64,000 bases of DNA, taken from NCBI GenBank assembly GCA_031551135.1, contig JAVBOA010000025.1, forward strand, positions 1 to 64,000, written 5' to 3'. How positions within the stretch are numbered: position 1 is the first letter of the stretch; every line of letters starts with the position of its first letter. A model generated the notes under the pieces. That model worked only from the letters and a program-made list of their open reading frames with translations, was not told the origin of the DNA and did no database searches. Made by a program: the position numbers and the translations under genes. The stretch is from JAITVM01 sp031551135. GTDB lineage: Bacteria; Bacillota; Clostridia; Lachnospirales; JAITVM01. Positions 9,565-18,268 of the stretch are shown one piece after another.

Positions 9565-9592
9565 AAAACGGCGTATTTACGTCGTTTTTTTT
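9565..9592 (+). terminator. Rho-independent terminator after MNT-HEPN
   Basis: The stem AACGGCG/CGTCGTT, with one wobble pair and the loop TATTTA, is followed directly by a run of eight T residues, 10 bases after the HEPN stop. Confidence 0.75.
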
Positions 9593-9701
9593 AGAGCATT
9601 TTTCAAATAAGATACAAATTTATAAAATTTTTAAATTGATAGATTGTAGAAATAATCTAAAAGTTCAAAAGAAAACCCCTACGAATCTAAAAAATGTCAC
9701 A

Positions 9702-9730
9702 TTACATAAAAATTTATGAAATGCTATACT
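9702..9730 (+). promoter_or_regulatory. Sigma-A-type promoter of the sugar ABC operon
   Basis: TTACAT and TATACT are separated by exactly 17 bases and lie 40 bases upstream of the ABC ATPase start. The -35 box matches the consensus only partly, so the call rests on the spacing, the -10 box and the position. Confidence 0.5.
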
Positions 9731-9770
9731 GTATATATTAAACAAATATTTTTAAAAAGGAGCTTTTATT

Positions 9771-11279
9771 TTGGAAAGTTTAGTGAAAATGAGCAATATA
9801 AATAAATCGTTTCCCGGCGTAAAAGCTTTGGATAATGTTTCATTTGAATTAAATCGAGGCGAGGTAATAGCTCTTTTGGGCGAAAACGGTGCCGGAAAAT
9901 CGACTCTTATGAAAATTCTGAGCGGTGTTTATACAAAAGACAGCGGTGAAATATTTATCAATGATACAAAAATCGATGAGCTTTCGCCTAAAAAAGCCCA
10001 GGAACTCGGAATAGCGATTATTCATCAGGAGCTTAATATGTGTTCGCATTTATCCGTTGCGGAAAATATTTTTTTGGGCAGAGAAATCAGCGGAAAATTT
10101 ATACTTTCGAATAAAGAGATGTACAAAAAATCGAAAGAGGTGCTGGAGCGGCTGAATATTAATATCGACCCGAATACTTTAGTAGGGGATTTGCCCGTAT
10201 CAAAACAGCAGATGGTAGAGATTGCAAAAGCTCTGTCTACAAATTCTAAAATACTTATTATGGATGAACCTACGTCCGCATTGACTTCAAAAGAAATTGA
10301 TGAGCTGTTTACGATAATCCGAAAGCTGAAAGCCGAAGGACACGGAATTGTGTATATTTCGCATCGGCTTGAAGAATTACAGCATATTGTGGATAAAGTT
10401 ACAATCATGCGTGACGGAAAATTTATTACTTCTTTCGAATTTCAACAAGCAAGAATGCCTGAAATCATAACAAATATGGTCGGGCGGGAGATAAAAGAAA
10501 AGTTCCCGAAAGTGCAATGTAACAAAGGCAAAAAAATAATGGAGGTGAAAAACCTCAATTCGGGACGGCTTGTCAGGGATATTAATATCGAATTATACGA
10601 AGGTGAAATTCTCGGAATCGCCGGACTCATGGGCTCGGGAAGAACAGAAACAACACGCGCGCTTTTTGGTGTTGACCCGAAAGAAAGCGGAGAAATTTTT
10701 CTGGATGATAAAAAAATTACGATCCAAAAGCCGGAGGATGCGATTCTGGGCGGAATTGTTCTTGTGCCCGAAGACCGGAAAAAAGACGGACTTTGCACAA
10801 AATTAAGCATCAATGATAATATTGCGCTTCCTAATCTGGATATAATCTGCAACTCTTTGGGAGTAATGAAATCAAAAATCGAAAAAGAAATGGTTAAAAA
10901 AGCGATACTTGATTTAAAAGTAAAAACTCCGTCTGCCGAAGTTGATGCGGAAAATTTATCGGGCGGAAACCAGCAGAAAGTCGTTGTCGGAAAATGGCTT
11001 GCCAGATCTTCGAGAGTTGTTATTTTTGATGAGCCGACGCGCGGAATCGACGTTGCCGCAAAAGTTGAAATATACAATATTATGAACGATTTAAAACAAA
11101 AAGGAATCGGAGTTATGTTTATTTCCAGCGAAATGCCGGAAGTTCTGGGCGTTAGCGATAGGATATTGATTATGTGCGACGGAAAAATCAGCGGCGAGCT
11201 TATGGCCGAAGAAGCGACTCAAGAAAAAATATTGGAATATGCGACAAAATTTGAAAATAAAATTGAGGTGACGTTGTGA
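9771..11279 (+). CDS. Sugar ABC transporter ATPase (RbsA/MglA type)
   Basis: A 502-residue tandem ATP-binding protein of the carbohydrate uptake CUT2 family, energising import through the permease encoded next. The first domain has an intact Walker A (GENGAGKS, residues 37-44), signature (DLPVSKQQ) and Walker B (ILIMDEPTSAL). The second has the usual degenerate P-loop (GLMGSGRTE) but an intact LSGGNQQK signature and VVIFDEPTRGID, exactly as in RbsA/MglA. The TTG start at 9771 is set by AAAAGGAGC. The stop overlaps the permease start by 4 bases. The substrate cannot be read from the ATPase; ribose-, galactose- or inositol-like sugars are typical. Confidence 0.93.
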   Translation: MESLVKMSNINKSFPGVKALDNVSFELNRGEVIALLGENGAGKSTLMKILSGVYTKDSGEIFINDTKIDELSPKKAQELGIAIIHQELNMCSHLSVAENIFLGREISGKFILSNKEMYKKSKEVLERLNINIDPNTLVGDLPVSKQQMVEIAKALSTNSKILIMDEPTSALTSKEIDELFTIIRKLKAEGHGIVYISHRLEELQHIVDKVTIMRDGKFITSFEFQQARMPEIITNMVGREIKEKFPKVQCNKGKKIMEVKNLNSGRLVRDINIELYEGEILGIAGLMGSGRTETTRALFGVDPKESGEIFLDDKKITIQKPEDAILGGIVLVPEDRKKDGLCTKLSINDNIALPNLDIICNSLGVMKSKIEKEMVKKAILDLKVKTPSAEVDAENLSGGNQQKVVVGKWLARSSRVVIFDEPTRGIDVAAKVEIYNIMNDLKQKGIGVMFISSEMPEVLGVSDRILIMCDGKISGELMAEEATQEKILEYATKFENKIEVTL

Positions 11280-12268
11280 AAGAGCAATCATATTTTAGAA
11301 AAATATTATCGGTCAGAGGCATGGGGCAGGTACTGACCGTTACCGCAGGACTAATAATTCTTTGTTTGGTTTTTTCGGTTATTAATCCGCTTTTTTTCTC
11401 TGAAAGAAACGTTGCCAATCTTTTAAGGCAAATTGCGCCGATATTGATTATCGGAATAGGGCAGTCATATGTTCTGATAACAGGGAATATAGATTTATCA
11501 ATCGGTTCTGTGGTCGGCATGAGCTGTATGATTTCCGCTACTTTAATGACCAAAGGCGTTAATCAATGGCTTGCCGTATTGATTACATTATTAAGCTGTT
11601 TAGTTATCGGTTTTATTAACGCTCAGCTTGTTTCGAATTTCAAATTGCCGCCGTTTATTGCAACTCTCGGTACAATGACGGTTGCAAGGGGAATTGCGCA
11701 AATTATAAATAATAACTACAATACGGATTCTATCGGCGAAGCGGCAAACTCTTTTCGTGATTTCTTCTATTATGGTAAAACAATCGGACTTTTTAATACA
11801 ATTTGGATTGCAATAATAATTTGGTTGATTTTTAATTTTATATTGGCAAAAACCCGGACAGGAAGGCATATTTACGCTATCGGCTCAAATATCGAGGCCT
11901 CTCGGCTTTCGGGCGTAAATATTAATTTAACCGTATTAAAGGCCTATCTGGTTTCGGCATTTTGTTCATGTGTTGTTGGCTTAATCACTTGCGCAACCAG
12001 CGGAATGGGAACAATGGACGCAGGCGTTTCTTATGAAATGTTCGCGGTTGCCGCATCTGTAATCGGTGGTGTCAGCACATTGGGCGGACAGGGGATTTTG
12101 CTCGGAACGGTAATCGGAGCGTCAATTTGGGGAGTCTTGCAAAATGGTTTACAGTTTGCCGGCGCGCCTGTTGCCATCAGAAATATTGTTATCGGAATAA
12201 TCGTTGTAATTTCAGTTTTGTTGGATATTATTTTAAGAACAGGCAAGAAAACGAAAAAAGTAAATTGA
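11276..12268 (+). CDS. Sugar ABC transporter permease (RbsC/MglC type)
   Basis: A 330-residue polytopic membrane protein of the BPD_transp_2 family, forming the CUT2 translocation channel with the preceding ATPase. Hydrophobic segments run throughout. Family landmarks include the ILIIGIGQSYVLITGNIDLS region after the second helix, PPFIATLGTMTVARGIA, and the GAxIxGGVSTLGGQG motif near residue 265. The GTG start at 11276 overlaps the ATPase stop (GTGA) and follows a GAGGTG site. A short perfect hairpin separates it from the binding-protein gene. Confidence 0.93.
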   Translation: MKEQSYFRKILSVRGMGQVLTVTAGLIILCLVFSVINPLFFSERNVANLLRQIAPILIIGIGQSYVLITGNIDLSIGSVVGMSCMISATLMTKGVNQWLAVLITLLSCLVIGFINAQLVSNFKLPPFIATLGTMTVARGIAQIINNNYNTDSIGEAANSFRDFFYYGKTIGLFNTIWIAIIIWLIFNFILAKTRTGRHIYAIGSNIEASRLSGVNINLTVLKAYLVSAFCSCVVGLITCATSGMGTMDAGVSYEMFAVAASVIGGVSTLGGQGILLGTVIGASIWGVLQNGLQFAGAPVAIRNIVIGIIVVISVLLDIILRTGKKTKKVN

Positions 12269-12282
12269 CCTCATTGAGGTTG
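12267..12282 (+). other. Intercistronic hairpin between permease and binding protein
   Basis: ACCTCA and TGAGGT pair just after the permease stop, without a T-run. Hairpins at this position often protect or set the relative level of binding-protein mRNA. That role is inferred from position only. Confidence 0.4.
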
Positions 12283-12341
12283 ATATATTGGATAATTAAT
12301 CCAAAAAAATTCCATTCTTTTTAAAACAAGGAGGATTATTA

Positions 12342-14144
12342 ATGAAATCTAAAAAATTAAGAGCTATAGGTATGATTTTGAGCGGTATTTTGGCAATCGG
12401 AATGGCAGGCTGTCAGTCGGGAACACCAACTGCCGAAACTTCGAAAGAAGCGTCTCAAGCGGCGAGCAGTGGAAATAAAGTTTATTTAATAACAATGGAT
12501 CAAATGGATCAGCACTGGGTAAATGTTGATGCGGGCGCGAAAAAAGCGGCAGGAGAAGTCGGCGGAGTCGATTATAAATGGGTTGCTCCGGATGTAAAAG
12601 ACGACGCAAAACAAATTGAATGTATTAATAACGCAGTTGCAGGCGGCGCAAATGTAATTATGCTTGCGGCAAACGGCCCAGACGCAGTGACTTCGGCTTT
12701 AAAAGAAGCTGAATCGGCTGGAGTTAAAATTGTATATGTTGACTCGGCGGCAGATTTTCCGGCTGAGCAGACTTTGGCAACAGATAACAAAGCGGCAGGT
12801 GCAACCGCAGGAGCGGAAATGCTCAAAGCTTTGGAAGCAAGCGGAACTAAATCAGGCAAAATCGGAATCGTAAACGTAAATGCTTCAACAGCTTCCGTAG
12901 TATCGAGAGAAGAAGGTTTCCGTTCGGCATTTGACGGCAAAGGCTTTGAAATTCTCGAAACACAATATTGCGACGGTGATGCCGCAAGAGCGAAAGATAT
13001 CGCCGCTAACTACATCACTCAAGGCGTTGTTGGAATTTTCGGAACAAATGAAGGCTCAACAGTCGGCACAGGAAATGCAATTAAAGAAGGTTCGTCAAAA
13101 GTTGTCGGCGTTGGCTTCGATAAATCAGACACAATTATGGGACTTATCGACGAAGGATTTTTGCTTTGCACTATGGCTCAAAATCCTGACGTTATGGGAT
13201 ATGAAGGCTTGAAAACAGCCGCTAAAATTTTAAAAGGCGAAGCTATTTCCGAAAAAAATGTTGATACAGGCGTTTCTGTTTTAAAATCGGATAAAGCTCC
13301 GGCTCCTGTAGCTAATGGTGCCGGCGGAAAAGTATATTTAATAACAATGGACCAAATGGATCAGCATTGGGTAAATGTTGACGGCGGTGCAAAAAAAGCC
13401 GCTGATGAAGCCGGAAATATAACATATACTTGGCTTGCTCCGGATGTAAAAGATGATGCAAAACAAATTGAATGTATAAATAATGCGGTTGCCGGCGGAG
13501 CAAATGTAATTCTGCTTGCTGCAAACGGCCCGTCTGCGGTGACTTCGGCACTTAAAGAAGCTGAATCCGCAGGAGTCAAAATTATATATGTTGACTCGGC
13601 GGCGGATTTTCCGGGAATACAAACTTTGGCAACAGACAATAAAGCCGCAGGCGCAACAGCCGGTGCAGAAATGCTGAAAGCTCTTGAGGCGCAAGGAATA
13701 ACATCCGGTAAAATCGGTATTGTAAACGTAAATGCTTCTACGGCTTCGGTTGTATCGAGAGAAGAAGGCTTCCGCTCTGCATTTGACGGCAAAGGCTTTG
13801 AAATTCTTGAAACTCAATATTGTGAAGGTGATGCGGCAAGAGCGAAAGATATCGCGGCTAATTATGTAACTCAAGGCGTTGTTGGAATTTTCGGAACAAA
13901 TGAAGGTTCGACAGTCGGAACAGGAAACGCTATAAAAGAAGCCGGCGGCGGAATTATTGGTGTTGGTTTTGATAAATCCGACACAATTATGAGCCTTATA
14001 AAAGAAGGTTCTCTGCTCTGTACTATGGCTCAAAATCCTGATGTAATGGGATATGAAGGAATGAAAACAGCGGTTAAAGTTCTTGCAGGCGAAAGTATAG
14101 CAGAAAAGAACGTGGATACCGGAGTTTCGGTTTTGACAAAATAA
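12342..14144 (+). CDS. Sugar-binding lipoprotein with two tandem binding domains
   Basis: A 600-residue lipoprotein. The signal peptide ends in the lipobox GMAGC (Cys24), so it is anchored outside the membrane. It contains two complete periplasmic-binding domains of the Peripla_BP_4 (ribose-binding) type, residues about 46-318 and 330-600, where a normal protein has one. Both begin KVYLITMDQMDQHWVNVD and share segments such as NAVAGGANVI, LATDNKAAGATAGAEMLKAL and ASTASVVSREEGFRSAFDG. The DNA repeat unit is 852 bp. The copies differ at many synonymous and some coding sites (AEQTLATD versus GIQTLATD), so the duplication is not a recent assembly artefact. The start follows AAGGAGG. It presumably feeds the CUT2 transporter encoded upstream and may report to the two-component system downstream. 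Confidence 0.93.
   Translation: MKSKKLRAIGMILSGILAIGMAGCQSGTPTAETSKEASQAASSGNKVYLITMDQMDQHWVNVDAGAKKAAGEVGGVDYKWVAPDVKDDAKQIECINNAVAGGANVIMLAANGPDAVTSALKEAESAGVKIVYVDSAADFPAEQTLATDNKAAGATAGAEMLKALEASGTKSGKIGIVNVNASTASVVSREEGFRSAFDGKGFEILETQYCDGDAARAKDIAANYITQGVVGIFGTNEGSTVGTGNAIKEGSSKVVGVGFDKSDTIMGLIDEGFLLCTMAQNPDVMGYEGLKTAAKILKGEAISEKNVDTGVSVLKSDKAPAPVANGAGGKVYLITMDQMDQHWVNVDGGAKKAADEAGNITYTWLAPDVKDDAKQIECINNAVAGGANVILLAANGPSAVTSALKEAESAGVKIIYVDSAADFPGIQTLATDNKAAGATAGAEMLKALEAQGITSGKIGIVNVNASTASVVSREEGFRSAFDGKGFEILETQYCEGDAARAKDIAANYVTQGVVGIFGTNEGSTVGTGNAIKEAGGGIIGVGFDKSDTIMSLIKEGSLLCTMAQNPDVMGYEGMKTAVKVLAGESIAEKNVDTGVSVLTK
12480..14144 (+). repeat. Intragenic tandem duplication (852-bp unit)
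   Basis: The first unit runs from about 12480 to 13331 and the second from 13332 to 14144. Long identical or near-identical stretches recur at a constant 852-base offset, for example the codons for VYLITMDQMDQHW at 12480 and 13332. The duplicated unit is one whole ligand-binding domain plus a linker (KAPAPVANGAGG). Confidence 0.9.
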
Positions 14145-14175
14145 TATAATAAAATTTTTTAAAAATTAAATTGCC

Positions 14176-14226
14176 ATAAAAGGGCTGTGGATTTCGATTT
14201 TAAATCGTATGCTACAGCTCTTGTTT
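14176..14226 (+). terminator. Terminator after the binding-protein gene
   Basis: An 11-bp stem with two wobble pairs (AAGGGCTGTGG with CTACAGCTCTT) encloses a second small hairpin (CGATTT/AAATCG) and ends in TTGTTTTG. It probably separates high-level binding-protein transcription from the regulators, perhaps with readthrough. Confidence 0.6.
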
Positions 14227-14317
14227 TGTGGAGGCTTGTAAGCGATTCAAAGTTGAAAAAAAGCTGCTTGAGTGTTATAGTAAGAAAAATATTATAAAGA
14301 ATTGCGAGGTGAATTAT

Positions 14318-15862
14318 GTGCTAAGGATTGTGGTTGCCGATGACGAAATTAAGGTCTGCAATTTAATATGCGCTTTGATTGAATGGGAAACTCTCGGGCT
14401 GGAGCTTGCGGGCGTGGCGCATAATGGCTTGGAATCTTTGGAACTCATAAAAACTCATAAACCCGATATAGTGATTACTGATATACGGATGCCCGGAATT
14501 GACGGCATTGAGCTTATAAAACTTGCAAAAGAAATAAAGTCAGATTTGAGATTTATAATTATCAGCGGCTATAAACAATTCGAATACGCGCAAAGCGCTA
14601 TAAAATTTGGTGTCAGCGATTATCTTCTAAAACCGCTTAATAAAAATGAATTGAACGAAACTCTCAAAAAAATAGTCCATGAACATGAAAAAGAAAGCTC
14701 GAAAATTCTTTCGAACGATTATAATAAATTGCGATTGGCTCTTTATAAAGACATGCTTTTTGAAAAAAGCGAATCGGAAGTAATTGAAAATATAGATTCA
14801 TCTGCTTGTTTTTTTCAATGTTTTGCGGTCAAGCTCGACTGCGATGACAGCGAATATTTTTTTTCGGTAATAAAAATCCTCTCCGAAAAAATAATAGCCA
14901 TAATGAGAACTTATTTGCAGGAGGAATGTAACGATATTGAATTTGCGCTAAAAGAAAGCAGTATTTACTGCATTATGACTTATGGCGACAGCAAAAAAGA
15001 TTTGATTAGAAAAAAAATCAAACAAATTTCAGACGAATTTAAAATGCGCAAAAATATTTTTGAAAAAATTGAATTTACAATCGGATTGGGCGAGCCGAGC
15101 TCTAAATTATTCAATAATTCTTTGAGCCTTATCGACGAATTAGTTTGCGAAAGACTGATTGCAGGGAACAGCAAGATTATCGAAAAAAAATCCGACTCAG
15201 CTGAGCTTTCGATTTTGGATAATATTTTTTCTGATTTTGAAATATCTACAGAAAAAAATATTGAATTATTGAATAAAGAAAAGATAAGCGAATCGGTGAA
15301 TGATTTAAAAAATACATTAAAATCTCTAAGCCCAATCAGCGGAGTTCAGATTTTTAATTCTTGTATACATGCGTATGAAAGCGTTTGCTCAAGGCTTAAA
15401 AAATATTATCCGAATGAGAATTTTGATATAAATATAAGCGCTCAATTTAAATTAGCCTCCTCGATTGACAATGTTTTCGGGATTTTTATAAAAAATATAA
15501 ACGAAATTATAGATAAAATTTTACAGAACAAGGAACAGGAAAATATTCGCCCGATAAGAATCGCAAAGCAATATATTAACGACAATTATATGAATCAAGT
15601 GAATTTGGAAGAAATCGCCGGAATGACGGGCTTTAATTCGTCGTATTTCAGTTCGCTTTTTAAAAAGGAAACCGGCGAAAATTTTCTGACTTATCTCACA
15701 AAAGTCAGAATCGATAAGGCTAAACAGCTTTTGAAAGAAACAAATATAAATATTTCGGAAATATGTACAAAAGTCGGCTACACTGATTTACGGCATTTTA
15801 CGCAGGCTTTTAAAAAATACGCAGGAATCAAACCAAACGAATATAGAAAACTCTATTCATAA
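14318..15862 (+). CDS. Response regulator, YesN/AraC type
   Basis: A 514-residue two-component regulator. The N-terminal receiver begins VLRIVVADDE and has the phosphoacceptor in PDIVITDIRMPGIDG and the conserved lysine in DYLLKPLNK. A long helical middle region is followed by two AraC-type helix-turn-helix motifs (YINDNYMNQVNLEEIAGMTG and ISEICTKVGYTDLRHFTQAF). The GTG at 14318 is chosen over an in-frame TTG/ATG extension from 14228 because GAGGTG lies 6 bases upstream and the receiver fold then begins at residue 2. It probably responds to the adjacent kinase and controls the sugar transport operon, as YesMN-type pairs do. Confidence 0.92.
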   Translation: MLRIVVADDEIKVCNLICALIEWETLGLELAGVAHNGLESLELIKTHKPDIVITDIRMPGIDGIELIKLAKEIKSDLRFIIISGYKQFEYAQSAIKFGVSDYLLKPLNKNELNETLKKIVHEHEKESSKILSNDYNKLRLALYKDMLFEKSESEVIENIDSSACFFQCFAVKLDCDDSEYFFSVIKILSEKIIAIMRTYLQEECNDIEFALKESSIYCIMTYGDSKKDLIRKKIKQISDEFKMRKNIFEKIEFTIGLGEPSSKLFNNSLSLIDELVCERLIAGNSKIIEKKSDSAELSILDNIFSDFEISTEKNIELLNKEKISESVNDLKNTLKSLSPISGVQIFNSCIHAYESVCSRLKKYYPNENFDINISAQFKLASSIDNVFGIFIKNINEIIDKILQNKEQENIRPIRIAKQYINDNYMNQVNLEEIAGMTGFNSSYFSSLFKKETGENFLTYLTKVRIDKAKQLLKETNINISEICTKVGYTDLRHFTQAFKKYAGIKPNEYRKLYS

Positions 15863-15875
15863 ATCAGGTGAAATT

Positions 15876-16883
15876 ATGAATTTTAAATATTTGATAAACA
15901 GAGTTATTTTTCTTATTCTGGCTCTTTTGATTTTTACCGGTCTTATTATATTTTTCAATATAATTGTGGAAGACGCACAGATATTGATTTTGATTTCAAT
16001 TCTATCTGTTTTATTGTATTTATTTTTATTGATTGTTTTTTATTTTTGGATTTTAATACCGTACCGAGAAACCCGAAAAATATTGAATCTTTTTATTAAC
16101 GGCTATACGACGCAAGGGGTTTTCGACATTAAACATAATATCAGTCCGGAAATCGAAAACGCTATCGAAAAGCTTAAAGAGAATTTTTACACGCATGATC
16201 TTATTAACGCTACGAGAAAACAAGCTCAATTATTGGCTCTGCAAAATCAAATCAATCCGCATTTTTTATATAACACATTGGAAGGAATACGAAGCGAAGC
16301 TTTGATAGCAAAACTAAATACCGTAGCGGATATGACCGAGGCTTTGGGGAATTTTTTCCGCTATACAATTTCGAATACCGAACAATTAGTAAGCTTGGAG
16401 GACGAGCTTATAAATGTGGAAAACTATTATTTGATTCAGCAATATAGATTCGGGGAGCGGATTTCGCTTAAACTGGTTTATGAGAGCGACGACAGAGAAA
16501 AGCTCTTAAAATACCAATTGCCGAAATTAACTTTACAGCCGATTGTAGAAAACGCCATTCAGCACGGAATCGAGCGCAAAATCGGAAAAGGCACGATAAT
16601 TATAAAAATCGAAGCGACTAAAAAACGCCTGATAATAACAATTCGTGACGACGGTTTAGGAATACCGAAGGAACAGCTTAACAATTTAAATAAAAAATTA
16701 AATACAGGAACATTGGAATATATAAATCAGGAAGAGGGCAGCGGAGGAATAGCGATTTTAAATGTAAATAACCGCATAAAACTTCTTTTCGGCGAATCTT
16801 ATGGTATAGATATTTTCAGTACGGAAGGCGCAGGAACGGATGTTGAAATAACCTTGCCGCTTACATCGGAGCAGACTAAATGA
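15876..16883 (+). CDS. Sensor histidine kinase, YesM/LytS type, minimal sensor
   Basis: A 335-residue membrane kinase. Two transmembrane helices (residues about 8-30 and 38-62) are separated by only a few residues (VEDAQ), so there is essentially no extracellular sensing domain. The His_kinase phosphoacceptor block is LQNQINPHFLYNTLEGIRSE (His near residue 132). The ATPase N-box is LQPIVENAIQHG, the G-box IRDDGLGIP, and the last glycine motif GSGGIAILNVNNRI. The start follows CAGGTG. It overlaps the next gene by 4 bases. With no sensor domain of its own, it probably receives its input from a partner, plausibly the transporter, the double binding protein or the neighbouring ABC-like protein. 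Confidence 0.92.
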   Translation: MNFKYLINRVIFLILALLIFTGLIIFFNIIVEDAQILILISILSVLLYLFLLIVFYFWILIPYRETRKILNLFINGYTTQGVFDIKHNISPEIENAIEKLKENFYTHDLINATRKQAQLLALQNQINPHFLYNTLEGIRSEALIAKLNTVADMTEALGNFFRYTISNTEQLVSLEDELINVENYYLIQQYRFGERISLKLVYESDDREKLLKYQLPKLTLQPIVENAIQHGIERKIGKGTIIIKIEATKKRLIITIRDDGLGIPKEQLNNLNKKLNTGTLEYINQEEGSGGIAILNVNNRIKLLFGESYGIDIFSTEGAGTDVEITLPLTSEQTK

Positions 16884-18250
16884 AAGAAGAAATTATCAGG
16901 CTAAATAAAATTACGCAAATAATTGACGGCGTAACGCTTTTGGATTCTCTGTCCATGCATATTTTTCGCGGCGAAATTTTTGGGCTTTTGTGCATCAACA
17001 ACCACGGAAAAGAAGCTTTGATTCAGATTTTATGCCAGAATATTCATATAAATTTCGGTGAGGTTTATTTTTTGGAATCCCTGTCGAATAGTTATAAATA
17101 CAGCTCTATGACAATGAATTCCGTTTTGCTTATCGAAAAACCGATTAGGCTTGTGGAAGATTTGACAGTCGAGGATAATATTTTTGTTCTGCGCCACGGT
17201 GCGAAAAAATATTTTGTAAATCAAACTCTGCTTTCCAAACAATTGCAGATGTATTCGGACGAGCTGGATATTAAATTCGAGCCGAATACCTTGGTAAAAA
17301 ATCTATCGTTTTATGAGCAATCTGTTGTTTTGCTTTTAAAAGCGTATATCACGGGAATAAAGCTCGTGATATTGAGAGATTTGAGCAATTTCATCAGCGC
17401 GATAGAAATGCATAAATTACACCGTCTGCTTAGAAAACTGACCGAAAAAAATATGACTTTTTTATATATTTGCAATCATCACGAGGAATCTTATAAAATT
17501 TGTGACCGAGTGGCTTTGATGGAAAACGGGAGTGTTATTAAAAATTTAGATAAATCGGATTTTACTGATGAGATAATCAGTTTTTTTACGCATGAATTTT
17601 TTGATAACAAAGAATATAAATCCAAAATTAAAGATGAAATTATTCTGGATTTGAAAGATATTTATAGCGAGAATTTAAAAAAATTCAGCCTATGCGTCCG
17701 CAAAGCTGAATGTCTTGTAATTTTGGACAACAGTAATACTGCTTTGAGAGATGTACAGGATTTATTGACGGCTTTTCCGCAAACGGCGATGATTCCCGAA
17801 AATCCTATCCAGACCATGCTTTTTAAAGAATTAAGCTGTTTAGAAAATTTATGTTTTCTGCTTGACCACGACTCGAAATCAATCCGCCTGCGCCGCGCGT
17901 TAATCAAAAGCATAATCAATGAATATACACCTTTAATCGGGGAAAATATTTATTTTGAAAATATCTCGAATATGGACGTTTTTTCCTTATATTCATTGGC
18001 GTATTACCGTATTCATCTCTATAATCCGAAATTCGTTGTTTGTGTTCAGCCGTTTTCGGGTGCGGATATGTATTTGCGTTTTCATATTATTAAACTTATA
18101 AATGCATTGCTCGAAAAAAATATTTCGGTTATAATTCTTGCAGTTAATATTTCAGATAATTTATATGTTGCCGACAGGCTTTTGGTTTTGGAAAAAGGAT
18201 ATTTGAAAGAAGAATTTTTGAATAAAGACTTCCATAAATTCGGAAGGTAG
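16880..18250 (+). CDS. Inactive (pseudo-ATPase) RbsA/MglA-like ABC protein
   Basis: A 456-residue protein with the two-domain plan of a CUT2 sugar ATPase but without catalytic residues. Where the transporter ATPase has GENGAGKST, this has CINNHGKEA: the GK pair is kept but the first glycine and the Ser/Thr are lost. Walker B DEPTS is RDLSN, the signature region is LSFYEQS, and the switch histidine is replaced (CNHHEE for ISHRLEE). The second half is equally degenerate (ILDNSNTALRD). It overlaps the kinase gene and precedes an MscS gene. Codon use is normal and there is no frameshift, so it looks like a maintained pseudoenzyme rather than a decaying gene. A signalling link between transporter and kinase is inferred. 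Confidence 0.8.
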   Translation: MKEEIIRLNKITQIIDGVTLLDSLSMHIFRGEIFGLLCINNHGKEALIQILCQNIHINFGEVYFLESLSNSYKYSSMTMNSVLLIEKPIRLVEDLTVEDNIFVLRHGAKKYFVNQTLLSKQLQMYSDELDIKFEPNTLVKNLSFYEQSVVLLLKAYITGIKLVILRDLSNFISAIEMHKLHRLLRKLTEKNMTFLYICNHHEESYKICDRVALMENGSVIKNLDKSDFTDEIISFFTHEFFDNKEYKSKIKDEIILDLKDIYSENLKKFSLCVRKAECLVILDNSNTALRDVQDLLTAFPQTAMIPENPIQTMLFKELSCLENLCFLLDHDSKSIRLRRALIKSIINEYTPLIGENIYFENISNMDVFSLYSLAYYRIHLYNPKFVVCVQPFSGADMYLRFHIIKLINALLEKNISVIILAVNISDNLYVADRLLVLEKGYLKEEFLNKDFHKFGR

Positions 18251-18268
18251 TTTTAAAGGAGTGATTTT

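Noticed and set aside
10442..11077. 211-residue frame antisense to the sugar ATPase
   Set aside because: Antisense to conserved ABC motifs; composition is typical of a reverse-strand shadow.
13338..14033. Long open frame (231 residues) antisense to the binding protein
   Set aside because: It mirrors the codon pattern of a strongly biased gene, has no family features or ribosome site, and the duplicated domain repeats the same shadow on the other strand.
12342..14144. Assembly error creating the tandem binding domains
   Set aside because: The two copies differ at many synonymous and several coding positions, which an assembly duplication would not produce.
14228..14317. N-terminal extension of the response regulator
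   Set aside because: The receiver domain begins directly at GTG 14318, which has a GAGGTG site; the extension lies in the upstream terminator region.
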